Position numbers and translations under genes: made by a program. DNA of 36,989 nucleotides from IMG/VR virus record IMGVR_UViG_3300005253_000358, positions 1-36,989 of that record; one strand, 5' to 3'. Position 1 is the first letter of the stretch. Each line of letters starts with the position of its first letter. Under the pieces are notes generated by a model, which had not been told where the DNA came from, did not search any database, and was given only the letters and a program-made list of their open reading frames with translations. This document shows positions 1-8,537 of the stretch, piece after piece. This stretch comes from a virus.

Positions 1-2
1 AT

Positions 3-3000
3 GTGGCTTCTAAACTCGCACAGATGGCTGGTGCGTGGACCTATGCTACAGAGAAGATAGGTTTTGATAGACTACTTAAACCTGGCAAACGTACTATCAT
101 GGCTGCTCTTAAAAAGGGTGGATGGGAAGGAGCACAAGAAGTAGTTGAAACAATGGGTCATAATCTTCTGGAATATTTCGGGTATGATTATCGCAAACCA
201 GAAGATATACCAACTGCTGTTAAAGCAGCATTTGATCACATAATGGATGGCTGGCAAGATGCTTTGGTCGGTGGTATTGGTGCTGGTGGAATGGTTAGTG
301 TTGTTATGCCGGGTGTGCGGCCTGGGCCAGAGATTAAGGCACTGGGTGACGCATGGACTCAAATAGAACAACAACCTGATATTACACCACAGCAAAAAGA
401 ACAAGCATTACAATATATAGGTGACATAGAAACTGAAATTGAAGAACAGATAATAAATAAATTTCCTGATGTAATAAACAGTCAAGAATCACTTGAAAGA
501 GTTGGAAACCAGATTGCTGAAAAACTTGAAGTTGAAGGAATTACGTGGAAATGGGGAACCAGAAAACGAAGTAAAATAGCATATTATAGACCATCAGAAA
601 AATCAATTACATTTAATCCCAATCATAGAATATTCAAAGAAGATATAGCACGCCTTAAAATTAAACGCGGAAGATCGCCTGATTCTTGGGTTGATGTCGT
701 AAATGAAACTCCTGGTGAGTTCAATCAAGATTATGTTAAACGTGTTATTATACATGAACTTGGTCATCAAGCTGAACCTGGTACTGGTAGAATATATCAT
801 ACTAAAGATTTTCGTGATTGGGTTAATACTAATATCCGGAATTTATTAGAACAAACATGGCAGAAGGTAATTCCTATTGGAGATCCTAAAGCTATCGGCC
901 CAATCACAACTCCCCCCACTGTAGAAGAACTCATTAAGAAACCGATTGAAGAGATTGAACCTCAGACAGAAGATCATGCCATAGGACATCAGTATGGTTT
1001 AACTAATGAACAAGTGGATAGCAGATTGAATGAAGCAGAACTGAGGTATAAAGAATTACAACTCAAAGATAAGCGAACCCAGGAAGAATTTGAAGAGTTC
1101 GCTTACCTTAAAGAAAACAGAACTAACATCGAAGCCCTGTTAGAGCGAGAGACACAGCCAGTAGCCCTGCCTAAAATCAAAAGGACACAGAAGAACCTCT
1201 TAGCATTAGGCCATAAAATAGCGCGCGAGGCTGAACTTACTGACGAAGAATATCGTGACTTCGCTGAGATAGTGACAGGTAAGCGTTCTATGGGTGACAT
1301 GTCTAAGGCAGAGCGGAATGAATTTGTCTCAGCCCTTGAAGAATCTTACGGTACGCCCAAGGAATTAACTCCTGAAGATTATGACATGCCTATCACTGTT
1401 GCTGGTAGAGCAACTTCGATGCGTGAAGTTTACGGCGAAGCTGTTAAAGCCACGGATGCACTTGTTGATAAAAAAGAAGTTCCAGAAACAGTTAAGATAG
1501 GTTTCGGTAAAACTGGTACGATACAAGGTTTCAAAAATTTCTTCTTCGGCATTGATAATACACCACCTTATCATCTTGCAAGAATACTCGATGGCGGTAC
1601 AGAAGGTATCTTCTCAGAAGTGCTGGATAAGGGTATCGAAGCTGGTAGGAAAAACTCAGCGGCCCACACAAGATCTGTAATGAATGCTCTTCTAACTGAA
1701 TTACAGGATTCTGGTATAACTGATGCTGATCTGGCCAAAATGAGTAAAGCTGTTAATCCAAGATTGCAAACTCATCAGATGATTAGCGAAGGTGCGGCTA
1801 CAGAAAGTTTTGTAATAAACATAAATAATCAGAACTTTGAAATGACAATGGCTAATCTGTTGGACATCTATCTGATAAGCAATCAGGAAGCAGGAATGCG
1901 ACACTTAACCAAAGGCGGCCTGGTGATAGAAGGAGTTGAGACTGGTGCGTTATCAGAAGAACAAATAGCTAATCTGCGGCAACAAGTAGAAGATGATCCG
2001 AAGGCCAAGAAGATTGCTGATACGATATTAGAAATAGGTGAACAGATTTGGAAACCATCTATCAACCAAGTCTCACAAAGACTTGAAGGGAAAGAGATAG
2101 CTACTGTGCCGGACTGGTGGGGCCTTGAAGTCTATATGCCGAAGAGATTAGCTGGTAAAACCCGGATGGGAAAACTGGGCCAATTCGGTGTCAATCTAAT
2201 CGAGGATAAAGGAATACTCAAAGACAGAACCAGGAGTATAGCACCATTAGTTCTACGTGATGCTCTAAGAAGGTTCAGTGTTTTTGAAAGTGCTATAGCT
2301 GAATATGCTGGTATGGCTGAAGCTTCCAGAACATCAAGAACTCTACTTAACGATACTAATATAGCCGCAGCACTTGATCAAAAAGGATATAATGATGTAC
2401 GCAAACGTATCCTTAAGATCCACGAACAGGCTCAAAGTTTGCCAGCATTTGAAGGTAATTTTTCTGCGTGGTTTGCAAAACGTTTACCAGGATTATATCG
2501 TGCTGTCTTATTCTTCAATCCAAGAGTTGTAGCCAGTCAGTATACATCAGCTTTCAACTATGGTGCTTATGTATCATCGGAATTTTTACCCAGTATCAAG
2601 GATGGTTTGAGTGTCGAGAACTCATTAGAAACATTGGCTCTGTCAGACATCGCTTGGGATCGATTCCACATGGGCCATAGCAGTCTCGAACTGGGTGAAG
2701 CAACTCAGTCTGATGCGGCATTACGGATGTGGACCGGGGGTAAAAGTTCTGACATTAATAAAGCTGGATGGGCAATGAAAGTGGCTGACCTGGGTGCCCT
2801 TACAGCCGGGATGGAGATGGCCCAAGATGAATATGATGCCACACGAAAAGGCACAATAGAAGGATTCTCTGCTGAGTGGTGGCTCGATAAAGATAACCTT
2901 CCTGAGGCAGATATTGATCTGTGGAGAAAAGTTCAAGAAGAGGGAGAGGAAGCAGATCCAGAAGAAAGACAAGCAGTTGAAGAATGGAGACGATTAGTTA

Positions 3001-3698
3001 CAGATCGTGCAGAATATCTTTGGCAGAGAACACAGCCATCATGGGACAGGTGGAATAGGTCTACATTAACATCTCAAAAAGGTATACGGCGATTGTTTTT
3101 ATTGTTCCGTTCTTTCCATGAGAAATCGCTTACAATATTCAACGAAGCTAAGATGGATTATGAAAACAGTGCAAAGACTCTCGATGATAAAACAAAGTTT
3201 GCTCAGAAAACTGGTGCCGTTCTTACTGGCTATACTGTTAATATGTTCTTACGACTTGCTATCATGGCGGCTATAACCAGAGAACTCAAAGAACCTGTTA
3301 AATATTTTGAAGAGTTCTTAACTTCATGGACAGCTATGTTTCCGATCTTTGGTAAAGTTCTTAAAACGACAGTGAACAGGTTTGTAGATACTTTGGCAGG
3401 AGCTAAACCAAGTTACATCGGTGAAGCTGTGGAATCATATCCTGTTCGAGTGATCAATATGGTACTGAAAAGTCCAACTGACATGGCACAGGCAGCGGCC
3501 CATCTTATCAATGGTAACAATGAAGAGGCCGAGAAAGCTTTCGAGCGTGGTATTAGTAGATTTGCCGAAGGTGTTGGTACGTTATCTGGCGTTCCTGTAC
3601 CTGAGATCAAACGTGTTCTTCCTAAAGGGGAAGAGGAATCAACAGGGAGACGTGCTCCGGCTAAGCGGACTGCACCAAATAGAAGGGAGCCGAGATGA
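3..3698 (+). CDS. Giant virion/internal protein with HExxH metallopeptidase-like motif (5' partial)
   Basis: The reading frame is open at the left edge (GTG at base 3), so the true start is probably outside the window. At least 1231 residues are present. Around residue 251 lies HELGH, followed by a further His near 266 in YHTKDF, a layout like SprT/zincin metallopeptidases. Helical charged segments follow, and the last third (about residues 820-1200) looks like the region found in very large polyvalent phage proteins, with FFNPRVVASQYTS and a basic/aromatic GIRRLFLLFRSFHEKS stretch. The tail is rich in Pro, Arg and Lys. Position at the end of the late operon and size fit an internal or ejected virion protein of a podovirus-like phage. 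The last codon overlaps the next gene (ATGA). The metallopeptidase reading rests on one motif and is an inference. Confidence 0.75.
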   Translation: MASKLAQMAGAWTYATEKIGFDRLLKPGKRTIMAALKKGGWEGAQEVVETMGHNLLEYFGYDYRKPEDIPTAVKAAFDHIMDGWQDALVGGIGAGGMVSVVMPGVRPGPEIKALGDAWTQIEQQPDITPQQKEQALQYIGDIETEIEEQIINKFPDVINSQESLERVGNQIAEKLEVEGITWKWGTRKRSKIAYYRPSEKSITFNPNHRIFKEDIARLKIKRGRSPDSWVDVVNETPGEFNQDYVKRVIIHELGHQAEPGTGRIYHTKDFRDWVNTNIRNLLEQTWQKVIPIGDPKAIGPITTPPTVEELIKKPIEEIEPQTEDHAIGHQYGLTNEQVDSRLNEAELRYKELQLKDKRTQEEFEEFAYLKENRTNIEALLERETQPVALPKIKRTQKNLLALGHKIAREAELTDEEYRDFAEIVTGKRSMGDMSKAERNEFVSALEESYGTPKELTPEDYDMPITVAGRATSMREVYGEAVKATDALVDKKEVPETVKIGFGKTGTIQGFKNFFFGIDNTPPYHLARILDGGTEGIFSEVLDKGIEAGRKNSAAHTRSVMNALLTELQDSGITDADLAKMSKAVNPRLQTHQMISEGAATESFVININNQNFEMTMANLLDIYLISNQEAGMRHLTKGGLVIEGVETGALSEEQIANLRQQVEDDPKAKKIADTILEIGEQIWKPSINQVSQRLEGKEIATVPDWWGLEVYMPKRLAGKTRMGKLGQFGVNLIEDKGILKDRTRSIAPLVLRDALRRFSVFESAIAEYAGMAEASRTSRTLLNDTNIAAALDQKGYNDVRKRILKIHEQAQSLPAFEGNFSAWFAKRLPGLYRAVLFFNPRVVASQYTSAFNYGAYVSSEFLPSIKDGLSVENSLETLALSDIAWDRFHMGHSSLELGEATQSDAALRMWTGGKSSDINKAGWAMKVADLGALTAGMEMAQDEYDATRKGTIEGFSAEWWLDKDNLPEADIDLWRKVQEEGEEADPEERQAVEEWRRLVTDRAEYLWQRTQPSWDRWNRSTLTSQKGIRRLFLLFRSFHEKSLTIFNEAKMDYENSAKTLDDKTKFAQKTGAVLTGYTVNMFLRLAIMAAITRELKEPVKYFEEFLTSWTAMFPIFGKVLKTTVNRFVDTLAGAKPSYIGEAVESYPVRVINMVLKSPTDMAQAAAHLINGNNEEAEKAFERGISRFAEGVGTLSGVPVPEIKRVLPKGEEESTGRRAPAKRTAPNRREPR

Positions 3699-3841
3699 AC
3701 GATGAAGAACGTGACATGCTGCTTGTTGAAATGCGACAAGACATCAAGTGGATTAAAGACTGGATCAAAGACCAGGGCAAATACAAATTAATGGTGTGGG
3801 GTGCTTTGATCGCTGCTGTTATTAGTTTGGTCAGTAGATAG
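3695..3841 (+). CDS. XhlA-like small membrane protein, possible holin or lysis accessory
   Basis: This 48-residue protein starts in an ATGA overlap with the giant protein. The N-terminal two thirds is a charged amphipathic helix with repeated WIKDWIKDQ spacing, and the last 15 or so residues form one hydrophobic helix (MVWGALIAAVISLV). This is the layout of the haemolysin XhlA family, which in Bacillus phage PBSX works with a holin in lysis. Its place at the end of the late operon agrees. It could equally be another small membrane anchor. No endolysin is visible next to it. The 3' end overlaps the convergent gene on the other strand. Confidence 0.6.
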   Translation: MNDEERDMLLVEMRQDIKWIKDWIKDQGKYKLMVWGALIAAVISLVSR

Positions 3842-3952
3842 TTTATCTTTTTCACAGTTATGTCTACCGCAATTATCGCATTGCGTTATCCATTCCCTCA
3901 TACCACCAGGATTTCTTGCTCTTACAATTCCACCGCAATATTTACATTCCAT
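3788..3952 (-). CDS. Small double-CxxC zinc-binding protein
   Basis: This 54-residue ORF has CKYC near the N terminus and CDNC about 20 residues later, the spacing of a Zn ribbon, then a polar tail rich in Asn, Ser and His. A purine-rich GGGGGAGTGAGAAG ribosome-binding site directly precedes the ATG. It is the last gene of the long leftward chain and lies 4 bp after the preceding stop. Its 3' third overlaps the convergent XhlA-like gene by 54 bp, leaving no room for an intergenic terminator. The function is unknown. Confidence 0.6.
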   Translation of the reverse strand: MECKYCGGIVRARNPGGMREWITQCDNCGRHNCEKDKLSTDQTNNSSDQSTPHH

Positions 3953-3956
3953 CTTC

Positions 3957-4232
3957 TCACTCCCCCACCAAAGCCCTGCCAGCCTGATTACTGATCGGGA
4001 TGCCTTGGGACCACATGATCTGGGGTTGAGGATTAGTAATTTTACCTTGTGTCTTGTTATTTATTTCAGCTAAATCCATAAAATTTAACATTACTTCTTT
4101 GGGAATTAGTCGAAATTCACCCTCTCTACACCAAAGCATAGGTACTACAGACTCTTCTTTTTTGCGCCCATCGAAAAAAAGAATTGGGGCGTGTCCTTTT
4201 ATAATTGTGAATTGTTTTACATTAGTGCTCAT
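3957..4232 (-). CDS. Hypothetical protein, 91 aa
   Basis: The start ATG has AGGAGATTTGGG before it and overlaps the upstream gene by 11 bp. The protein has no signal peptide or membrane segment. It contains a run resembling a compact beta-rich domain (KGHAPILFFDG, GEFRLIPKEVM) and a polar C-terminal tail. I do not recognise a family. Gene order and the ribosome-binding site support a real gene. Confidence 0.65.
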   Translation of the reverse strand: MSTNVKQFTIIKGHAPILFFDGRKKEESVVPMLWCREGEFRLIPKEVMLNFMDLAEINNKTQGKITNPQPQIMWSQGIPISNQAGRALVGE

Positions 4233-4575
4233 CCCAAATCTCCTTTAACCTCTGATATGAAGCGGGGGCATCCCCACTGAACAACTGATCCCTGAACGTG
4301 CCTTGTGGGAACGCACCGACCCAATTCCCCCAAGGCACATCTCTGAGAATCCTGATACCATAATGATCCCGGTACGCGATCACGGCAACGTACCGAGTTT
4401 TGCCATGTGCAGATGTCACTCGTATGATCCAGCCAGGATGAGTCGTTGGTGGAATAGGGTTAAAACCACCGAAAAACTCAACCTGGCCTTCGTACAATGC
4501 CCGGACTATAGCTGGCCTGGGGCAGTTGTTTTCCAGCCATAGTATTAAATGTGTGCGTGATTGAAAGTGGGTCAT
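4222..4575 (-). CDS. Hypothetical protein, 117 aa
   Basis: The start is chosen at MTHFQ because its ATG forms an ATGA overlap with the stop of the upstream gene; a longer frame exists but would run 60 bp into that gene. The protein is aromatic and Gly/Pro-rich (FFGGFNPIPP, WGNWVGAFPQG), suggesting a compact beta domain. No catalytic motif is recognised. Confidence 0.65.
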   Translation of the reverse strand: MTHFQSRTHLILWLENNCPRPAIVRALYEGQVEFFGGFNPIPPTTHPGWIIRVTSAHGKTRYVAVIAYRDHYGIRILRDVPWGNWVGAFPQGTFRDQLFSGDAPASYQRLKEIWDEH

Positions 4576-4994
4576 ACTATTTGAACACCTTGATAAAAAG
4601 TTTTTACTTCTGACAAATCGGCAGAAGGTGCCCATTCATTAGAAAGCACACCACGCCCTAAATCCAAAGCGTATATTCGCCCAGATTTAAGCACAATGTT
4701 TATTGTTGGCCTGAACAATAAACGCGGTAAATCATTTCTGTTACTGGCATATCTCGCCACCGGAATCTCCTTCGGTTTTTCCAATGCCTTGATTGCTTCA
4801 AATGATTCTGTGCTGATAGTATTTAACGGTACTATCTTGCCGTCTACTTCTGCTGTGATTCTAATATTTGGCATGTTTTTCCTTTCAAAATCAGGACATA
4901 TTGCTATGTCAAATTTTCCCTCTGTGTATCTTCTTTTGTCACAGAGAAGTCGCCCATTAAAATTTATACAATTACCGCATAAAGGATCATTCAT
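4572..4994 (-). CDS. Hypothetical protein with N-terminal Cys cluster, 140 aa
   Basis: The ATG at 4994 overlaps the preceding stop as TGATG; a TTG one codon earlier is less likely. The first 35 residues hold CGNC, then two further Cys (LLCDKR and ICPDF), a possible four-Cys metal knuckle of the kind common in this genome. The rest has alternating charged and beta-prone segments (IRITAEVDGKIVPL, INIVLKSGRIYALDLG). The family is not recognised. Confidence 0.65.
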   Translation of the reverse strand: MNDPLCGNCINFNGRLLCDKRRYTEGKFDIAICPDFERKNMPNIRITAEVDGKIVPLNTISTESFEAIKALEKPKEIPVARYASNRNDLPRLLFRPTINIVLKSGRIYALDLGRGVLSNEWAPSADLSEVKTFYQGVQIV

Positions 4995-5389
4995 CAAGAC
5001 ACTATCTTCCTCTCACTCTTCATTGTTCTGATTACACTATCCTTCTTACGATTGTCAGCTACAGCACCGACACCGAGGATACCCAATAATGTGATACCGG
5101 CACCAACAGGATTGATGGTTCCACCTTGTGCAGCTACAACACCTATTTCAAATAGTTTTTGCTTGAATAAATCTTGCCTATCCAGATCTACAAAGGCCAG
5201 TTCAATATCAACAATATACTTGTTTACTTCATTCTGAAGCTGTTGGCGTGTGACATCACGATCAGGATTGAACGGTGATTTTACCTGGGATTCACAGCCC
5301 ATGAGCCACACTCCTAATACTACAACTATTACTGCTGCTGTTGTTAGAAACTGATTGTGTCTTAACATTTCTTTGATTTTGTTTAACAT
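4994..5389 (-). CDS. Lipoprotein with C-terminal membrane segment
   Basis: The N terminus is a lipoprotein signal: basic start, hydrophobic AAVIVVVLGVWLM, lipobox LMGC. After Cys comes a charged predicted helical region (VTRQQLQNEVNKYIVDIELAF), then a Gly-rich hydrophobic segment near residues 90-115 (INPVGAGITLLGILGVGAVA) and a basic end. A GGAGAACAG ribosome-binding site precedes the ATG. A lipid anchor plus a short second hydrophobic stretch can occur in lysis (spanin-like) or membrane-remodelling proteins, but it lies in the replication-strand operon, so a lysis role is only a guess. Confidence 0.7.
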   Translation of the reverse strand: MLNKIKEMLRHNQFLTTAAVIVVVLGVWLMGCESQVKSPFNPDRDVTRQQLQNEVNKYIVDIELAFVDLDRQDLFKQKLFEIGVVAAQGGTINPVGAGITLLGILGVGAVADNRKKDSVIRTMKSERKIVS

Positions 5390-5402
5390 TTCTGTTCTCC
5401 AA

Positions 5403-5696
5403 TTAAAATTTACATGGATTTTTGGGGTCTTTAGGGACCCATGTTACTTCACAATAACCAGTTATTTTACCACATTTGCCCCATATAAATCCAGGCACAG
5501 GAGCAAGGTGCATGGTTGTACCAGCATACACTCTATGAAAAGCATGGCCATTTTTATAACAAAATAATTTTTGCGGATGTTTTATACAAATAACACTAAT
5601 TACACCCGTGTCAATTCCTGAAATCGTATAGGTTCGTGATTGTTCGCCACTTATGTCGTGACACTGTAATTGATCTTCTAATTTAAGTTTTTTCAT
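5403..5696 (-). CDS. Hypothetical protein, 97 aa
   Basis: The gene has the same GGAGAACAG ribosome-binding site as the lipoprotein gene downstream. The protein is Cys- and His-containing (five Cys, several His) and predicted mostly beta (TYTISGIDTGVISVICI, GTTMHLAPVPGFIWGKCG). No known domain was recognised. It could be a small metal-binding protein. Confidence 0.6.
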   Translation of the reverse strand: MKKLKLEDQLQCHDISGEQSRTYTISGIDTGVISVICIKHPQKLFCYKNGHAFHRVYAGTTMHLAPVPGFIWGKCGKITGYCEVTWVPKDPKNPCKF

Positions 5697-5778
5697 TTCT
5701 CTGTTCTCCTACTAATCTTTCTGTAACTGCACTTAATATTGTTATTAAATTTCCACATTCATCACAATGCCATCTCAT
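5683..5778 (-). CDS. Micro Zn-knuckle protein, 31 aa
   Basis: The ATG follows TTAGGAGAAG, directly after the primase-helicase stop (6 bp gap). The product begins MRWHCDECGN, one CxxC pair with a neighbouring His, then a short amphipathic helix. It overlaps the next start by 14 bp and its end contains that gene's ribosome-binding site. This arrangement could reflect translational coupling. It is short, so it could be a chance ORF, but the ribosome-binding site and the Cys pair resemble neighbouring microproteins. Confidence 0.45.
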   Translation of the reverse strand: MRWHCDECGNLITILSAVTERLVGEQRNEKT

Positions 5779-5784
5779 CTTCTC

Positions 5785-8073
5785 CTAACTTTTAGGACGA
5801 CCTAAATACGCTGAGTAAACCCAGTCTTGTAACTCAAGACCACGATATGTATATTGTCTCCTGTCACCAACCTTAGCACGGAAATCTATAATGGTTGGAC
5901 AGGCTTGTTTTAACCATCGCCCGAAATAAATATTATTGCCAGCTTTGTGCCCTGTCTTAGCACACCACATCTCCCATGCTTCGTATAGCTGACTTTTAGT
6001 TATATAAGCATCCGCACTTTTAATACAGCACTCTTTCAAAAATGCTGTTACAGGTGCAGTTATTTCCGTCAGTTGTTGCAAAAGTGGTTCGGAAGATTTA
6101 GGCATGGTAAATCTACCTTGTTCTCTAAGATCTTTCAAGCCTTGTAAAGCAAAGTTAATAAGTTTACCATCACGGGCTTCTTGACGTAATCGATCTTTCA
6201 AAGTGAAATCTTCTCTGCCGATATATGAATTGGGAAAATTAAGAATTATAGATCTGGCTACGAGTGCTTTAGCCGGGTCTGAAAAACCAGGGAGATCATT
6301 CATGGCAATGGTAAATCTACAAGTCAGATAAAGATCGAATGGTTGTATATATTTGGGATTCACCGTGATTGAATCTCTACCAGTTACCTGTAATATCGTT
6401 TGCAACGCCGCATCAGCTTCGCCTCTTCTCGGTGTTCTTGCATCACCAAGTGTGGCAGCAAGTTTACCTATAAGTGAATACAATCCATGTGTATTAGCTA
6501 ATGCTTGAAAACTTGTAGCGTTGTACTGATTTTTGCCGAGCATACTATGCAATGTTTCAAGTATCGTACTTTTGCCTGATCTTGCGTCACCAATGAAAAT
6601 CATCAATTTCTCTTGTGTCATATCCGGTACGAGATTGTAACCAAACCACTGGGCCAGTGCCTGAATACATTCGGCATCTTCATTGAATATCTGATTACAG
6701 GTATCTGTATACAGATTGGACCAGGCGTTCTCATCGAAGGCATAGGGGAAAACATTATAAGTGAATAATCGTGGATCGGGATTATGTAATACAATATTAC
6801 CCTTCATATATTCATTTACATCAAGCATACCATTCTTGAAAATTATAAGGTTATTCGGATGTGGGTGTTCTTCTTTATCGAGCCACACAGGGGGATCTTT
6901 TTCTATCGGGCACCACCTATTCATGGCATCGATGATGTCATTTACTTTAGATCTGGTAGGTTTGTAAGGAACTATGTTCTTTACACCCATAACATTTGTT
7001 TTTACAAATTGTTTACCCTCAAGAAATTTATATAACTCTCCCTTGAACAACGCTACAGATAACTCTTCATAGTGATCTTTAACCCACTGCATCCATTGGC
7101 CACGATAATTACGAAGTATTGGTATGTCGTTAAGCATATGTGACTCATTCATAAACCGTTCAGCAATAAGAAAAGCTACATCATTTTCAAACACATCAGG
7201 ATCTATCTCTTTATTTTCGTCACCGTGTTCACCAACATATTCAAATAGCGAAGCTTGGGTAAGGCCACGCTGTACCCACTGTCGTAAATCTTTAATTCCT
7301 TCTGGTGGGAGTATACACTTAATATCTTCGACTGCATCTTTGATATTAAGAAAAGTTTTCTCCATCCCTTTCTTGCCAGCACCAGCATCATTGTCACCTA
7401 TGATCCAGACTTCGTGACCCGTGAGAGGCATCTCTTTAAGGATGTCCATACCCCCTTCAGCAGAAGGCCGACCAATCGCCACGAAGCCCAGATCCATAGC
7501 CGCAAAAACATCAGATGCACCTTCCACGATAATAAGCGGTATTTCGGTTTCATACAAGATACTCCCCGTAGATCTACGCTGCCGTTTTTTATCGAGTATA
7601 TGTAAATGCCCATCAGGTGGAATTTCTCGTATTGAGTTTTCCTTAATGCGATTACATGCCGCAGCAGACGGACCTTGTAAATCTTCGTAGTCCGAGGAAA
7701 CTCTGCACCAATCAGATCGTCCACAGATGGGGCACACCTCACCTGTTCGGTGGACTTGAACCCAATGGAATTTTCCTGCATCATATTTTTTATCTCCTAT
7801 TGCATGGTCTGAATTGTAGGCGTAAATCAGACCACGCTTAGAACCTTTAGCCATAAACTTCTTACCATTATGGTATCGTTTGAGTAAACCAATGATGTCA
7901 CCTTTAGCGTCACGCTCTGCAAATATCCAGGCATATTCACCAGGGAAATATCCTATGCCAAGCGTTTCTAAAGAAGCTATAGTGACACCAAGTTCTTCAG
8001 CGAAGTGTTCTAACATGCCTTTGGTGACGTTGTTTTTATAAATGTCGTGTTGTTCGGCGAAGGTTAAGTCCAT
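5785..8073 (-). CDS. Primase-helicase: Toprim domain plus SF3/D5-like helicase
   Basis: The protein has 762 residues. An N-terminal part carries a Cys cluster near residue 111 (CPICGRSDWC). A Toprim domain follows, with IVEGASDVFAA near 178 and IIGDNDAGAGKKG near 222 (the acidic Glu and DxD residues of this fold). The C-terminal half is a D5/SF3-type helicase with Walker A GDARSGKST near 494 and a later arginine-rich region. The end has a winged-helix-like segment common after D5 helicases. Such fusions prime and unwind at the phage replication fork. The start has AAAGGC before the ATG. It belongs with the polymerase at 15408-17426 in the same gene chain. Confidence 0.9.
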   Translation of the reverse strand: MDLTFAEQHDIYKNNVTKGMLEHFAEELGVTIASLETLGIGYFPGEYAWIFAERDAKGDIIGLLKRYHNGKKFMAKGSKRGLIYAYNSDHAIGDKKYDAGKFHWVQVHRTGEVCPICGRSDWCRVSSDYEDLQGPSAAACNRIKENSIREIPPDGHLHILDKKRQRRSTGSILYETEIPLIIVEGASDVFAAMDLGFVAIGRPSAEGGMDILKEMPLTGHEVWIIGDNDAGAGKKGMEKTFLNIKDAVEDIKCILPPEGIKDLRQWVQRGLTQASLFEYVGEHGDENKEIDPDVFENDVAFLIAERFMNESHMLNDIPILRNYRGQWMQWVKDHYEELSVALFKGELYKFLEGKQFVKTNVMGVKNIVPYKPTRSKVNDIIDAMNRWCPIEKDPPVWLDKEEHPHPNNLIIFKNGMLDVNEYMKGNIVLHNPDPRLFTYNVFPYAFDENAWSNLYTDTCNQIFNEDAECIQALAQWFGYNLVPDMTQEKLMIFIGDARSGKSTILETLHSMLGKNQYNATSFQALANTHGLYSLIGKLAATLGDARTPRRGEADAALQTILQVTGRDSITVNPKYIQPFDLYLTCRFTIAMNDLPGFSDPAKALVARSIILNFPNSYIGREDFTLKDRLRQEARDGKLINFALQGLKDLREQGRFTMPKSSEPLLQQLTEITAPVTAFLKECCIKSADAYITKSQLYEAWEMWCAKTGHKAGNNIYFGRWLKQACPTIIDFRAKVGDRRQYTYRGLELQDWVYSAYLGRPKS

Positions 8074-8082
8074 GTTATGCCT

Positions 8083-8403
8083 TTATACTATGCCCCTGAT
8101 AGAAAATCTATCCTCTTCTTGTCGTTGAATTATTAATTGAACATTTTCTGGATATTTCCAGTTTAATGTTTTCAAATGATCAATAAATAACTCTTCTGGA
8201 AAATAATTAAATGCTGCTATAAACAACGGGGTTTCTAACATTTTACACCCGCCATACCATCCAGTAGGTAAGAAATCAGCGTCAACGCTAACAAAAGGTT
8301 TTTGGTGCACTGTACTATTGAAAAAAAAATTAACTTCAATTATTTTTTCATTATCATCTTCGCAAATATCAAAGCTTAAAATACAATTATCTACTACGCT
8401 CAT
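8083..8403 (-). CDS. Hypothetical acidic protein, 106 aa
   Basis: The ATG at 8403 is preceded by GAGGTGTGAT; an upstream in-frame TTG is unlikely. The product is acidic, Phe-rich and predicted alpha/beta (ILSFDICEDDNEKIIEVNFFF, FIAAFNYFPEELFIDHLKTL). It resembles no family that I can name. It lies between the tRNA-like element and the primase-helicase, 9 bp upstream of the latter. Confidence 0.6.
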   Translation of the reverse strand: MSVVDNCILSFDICEDDNEKIIEVNFFFNSTVHQKPFVSVDADFLPTGWYGGCKMLETPLFIAAFNYFPEELFIDHLKTLNWKYPENVQLIIQRQEEDRFSIRGIV

Positions 8404-8422
8404 ATCACACCTCAAAAATAGA

Positions 8423-8521
8423 TGCTGGCGGGCAGGGAATCGAACCCAAAGGCACCATCCTAAAAGCGGAATCGAACCGCCGAAGAGAGCTACTCTTCAG
8501 ACCATCATTGACCCGCCAGCA
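8423..8521 (-). tRNA. tRNA-like element, possibly tRNA-Ser(CGA)-like or degenerate
   Basis: The leftward strand has complementary ends TGCTGGCGGG and CCCGCCAGCA (10 bp). Inside, in order, are a hairpin GAAGAG/CTCTTC, a 5-bp stem with 7-base loop TTCGATT (as an anticodon loop it reads CGA, serine), a small AGG/CCT arm like a long variable arm, and a GGG/CCC stem again with loop TTCGATT, matching a T loop. The order is that of a class II tRNA. However, 13 rather than 2 bases separate the acceptor and the first hairpin, base 37 would be a pyrimidine, and the T stem is weak. Both TTCGATT loops fit a T-loop consensus. It could be a decayed tRNA, a tandem remnant or a tRNA mimic. Confidence 0.5.
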
Positions 8522-8537
8522 TCACCTGATTGATACT

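Noticed and set aside
4994-5389. Outer-membrane spanin
   Set aside because: A lipobox is present but no partner i-spanin or endolysin is nearby and the gene lies on the replication strand.
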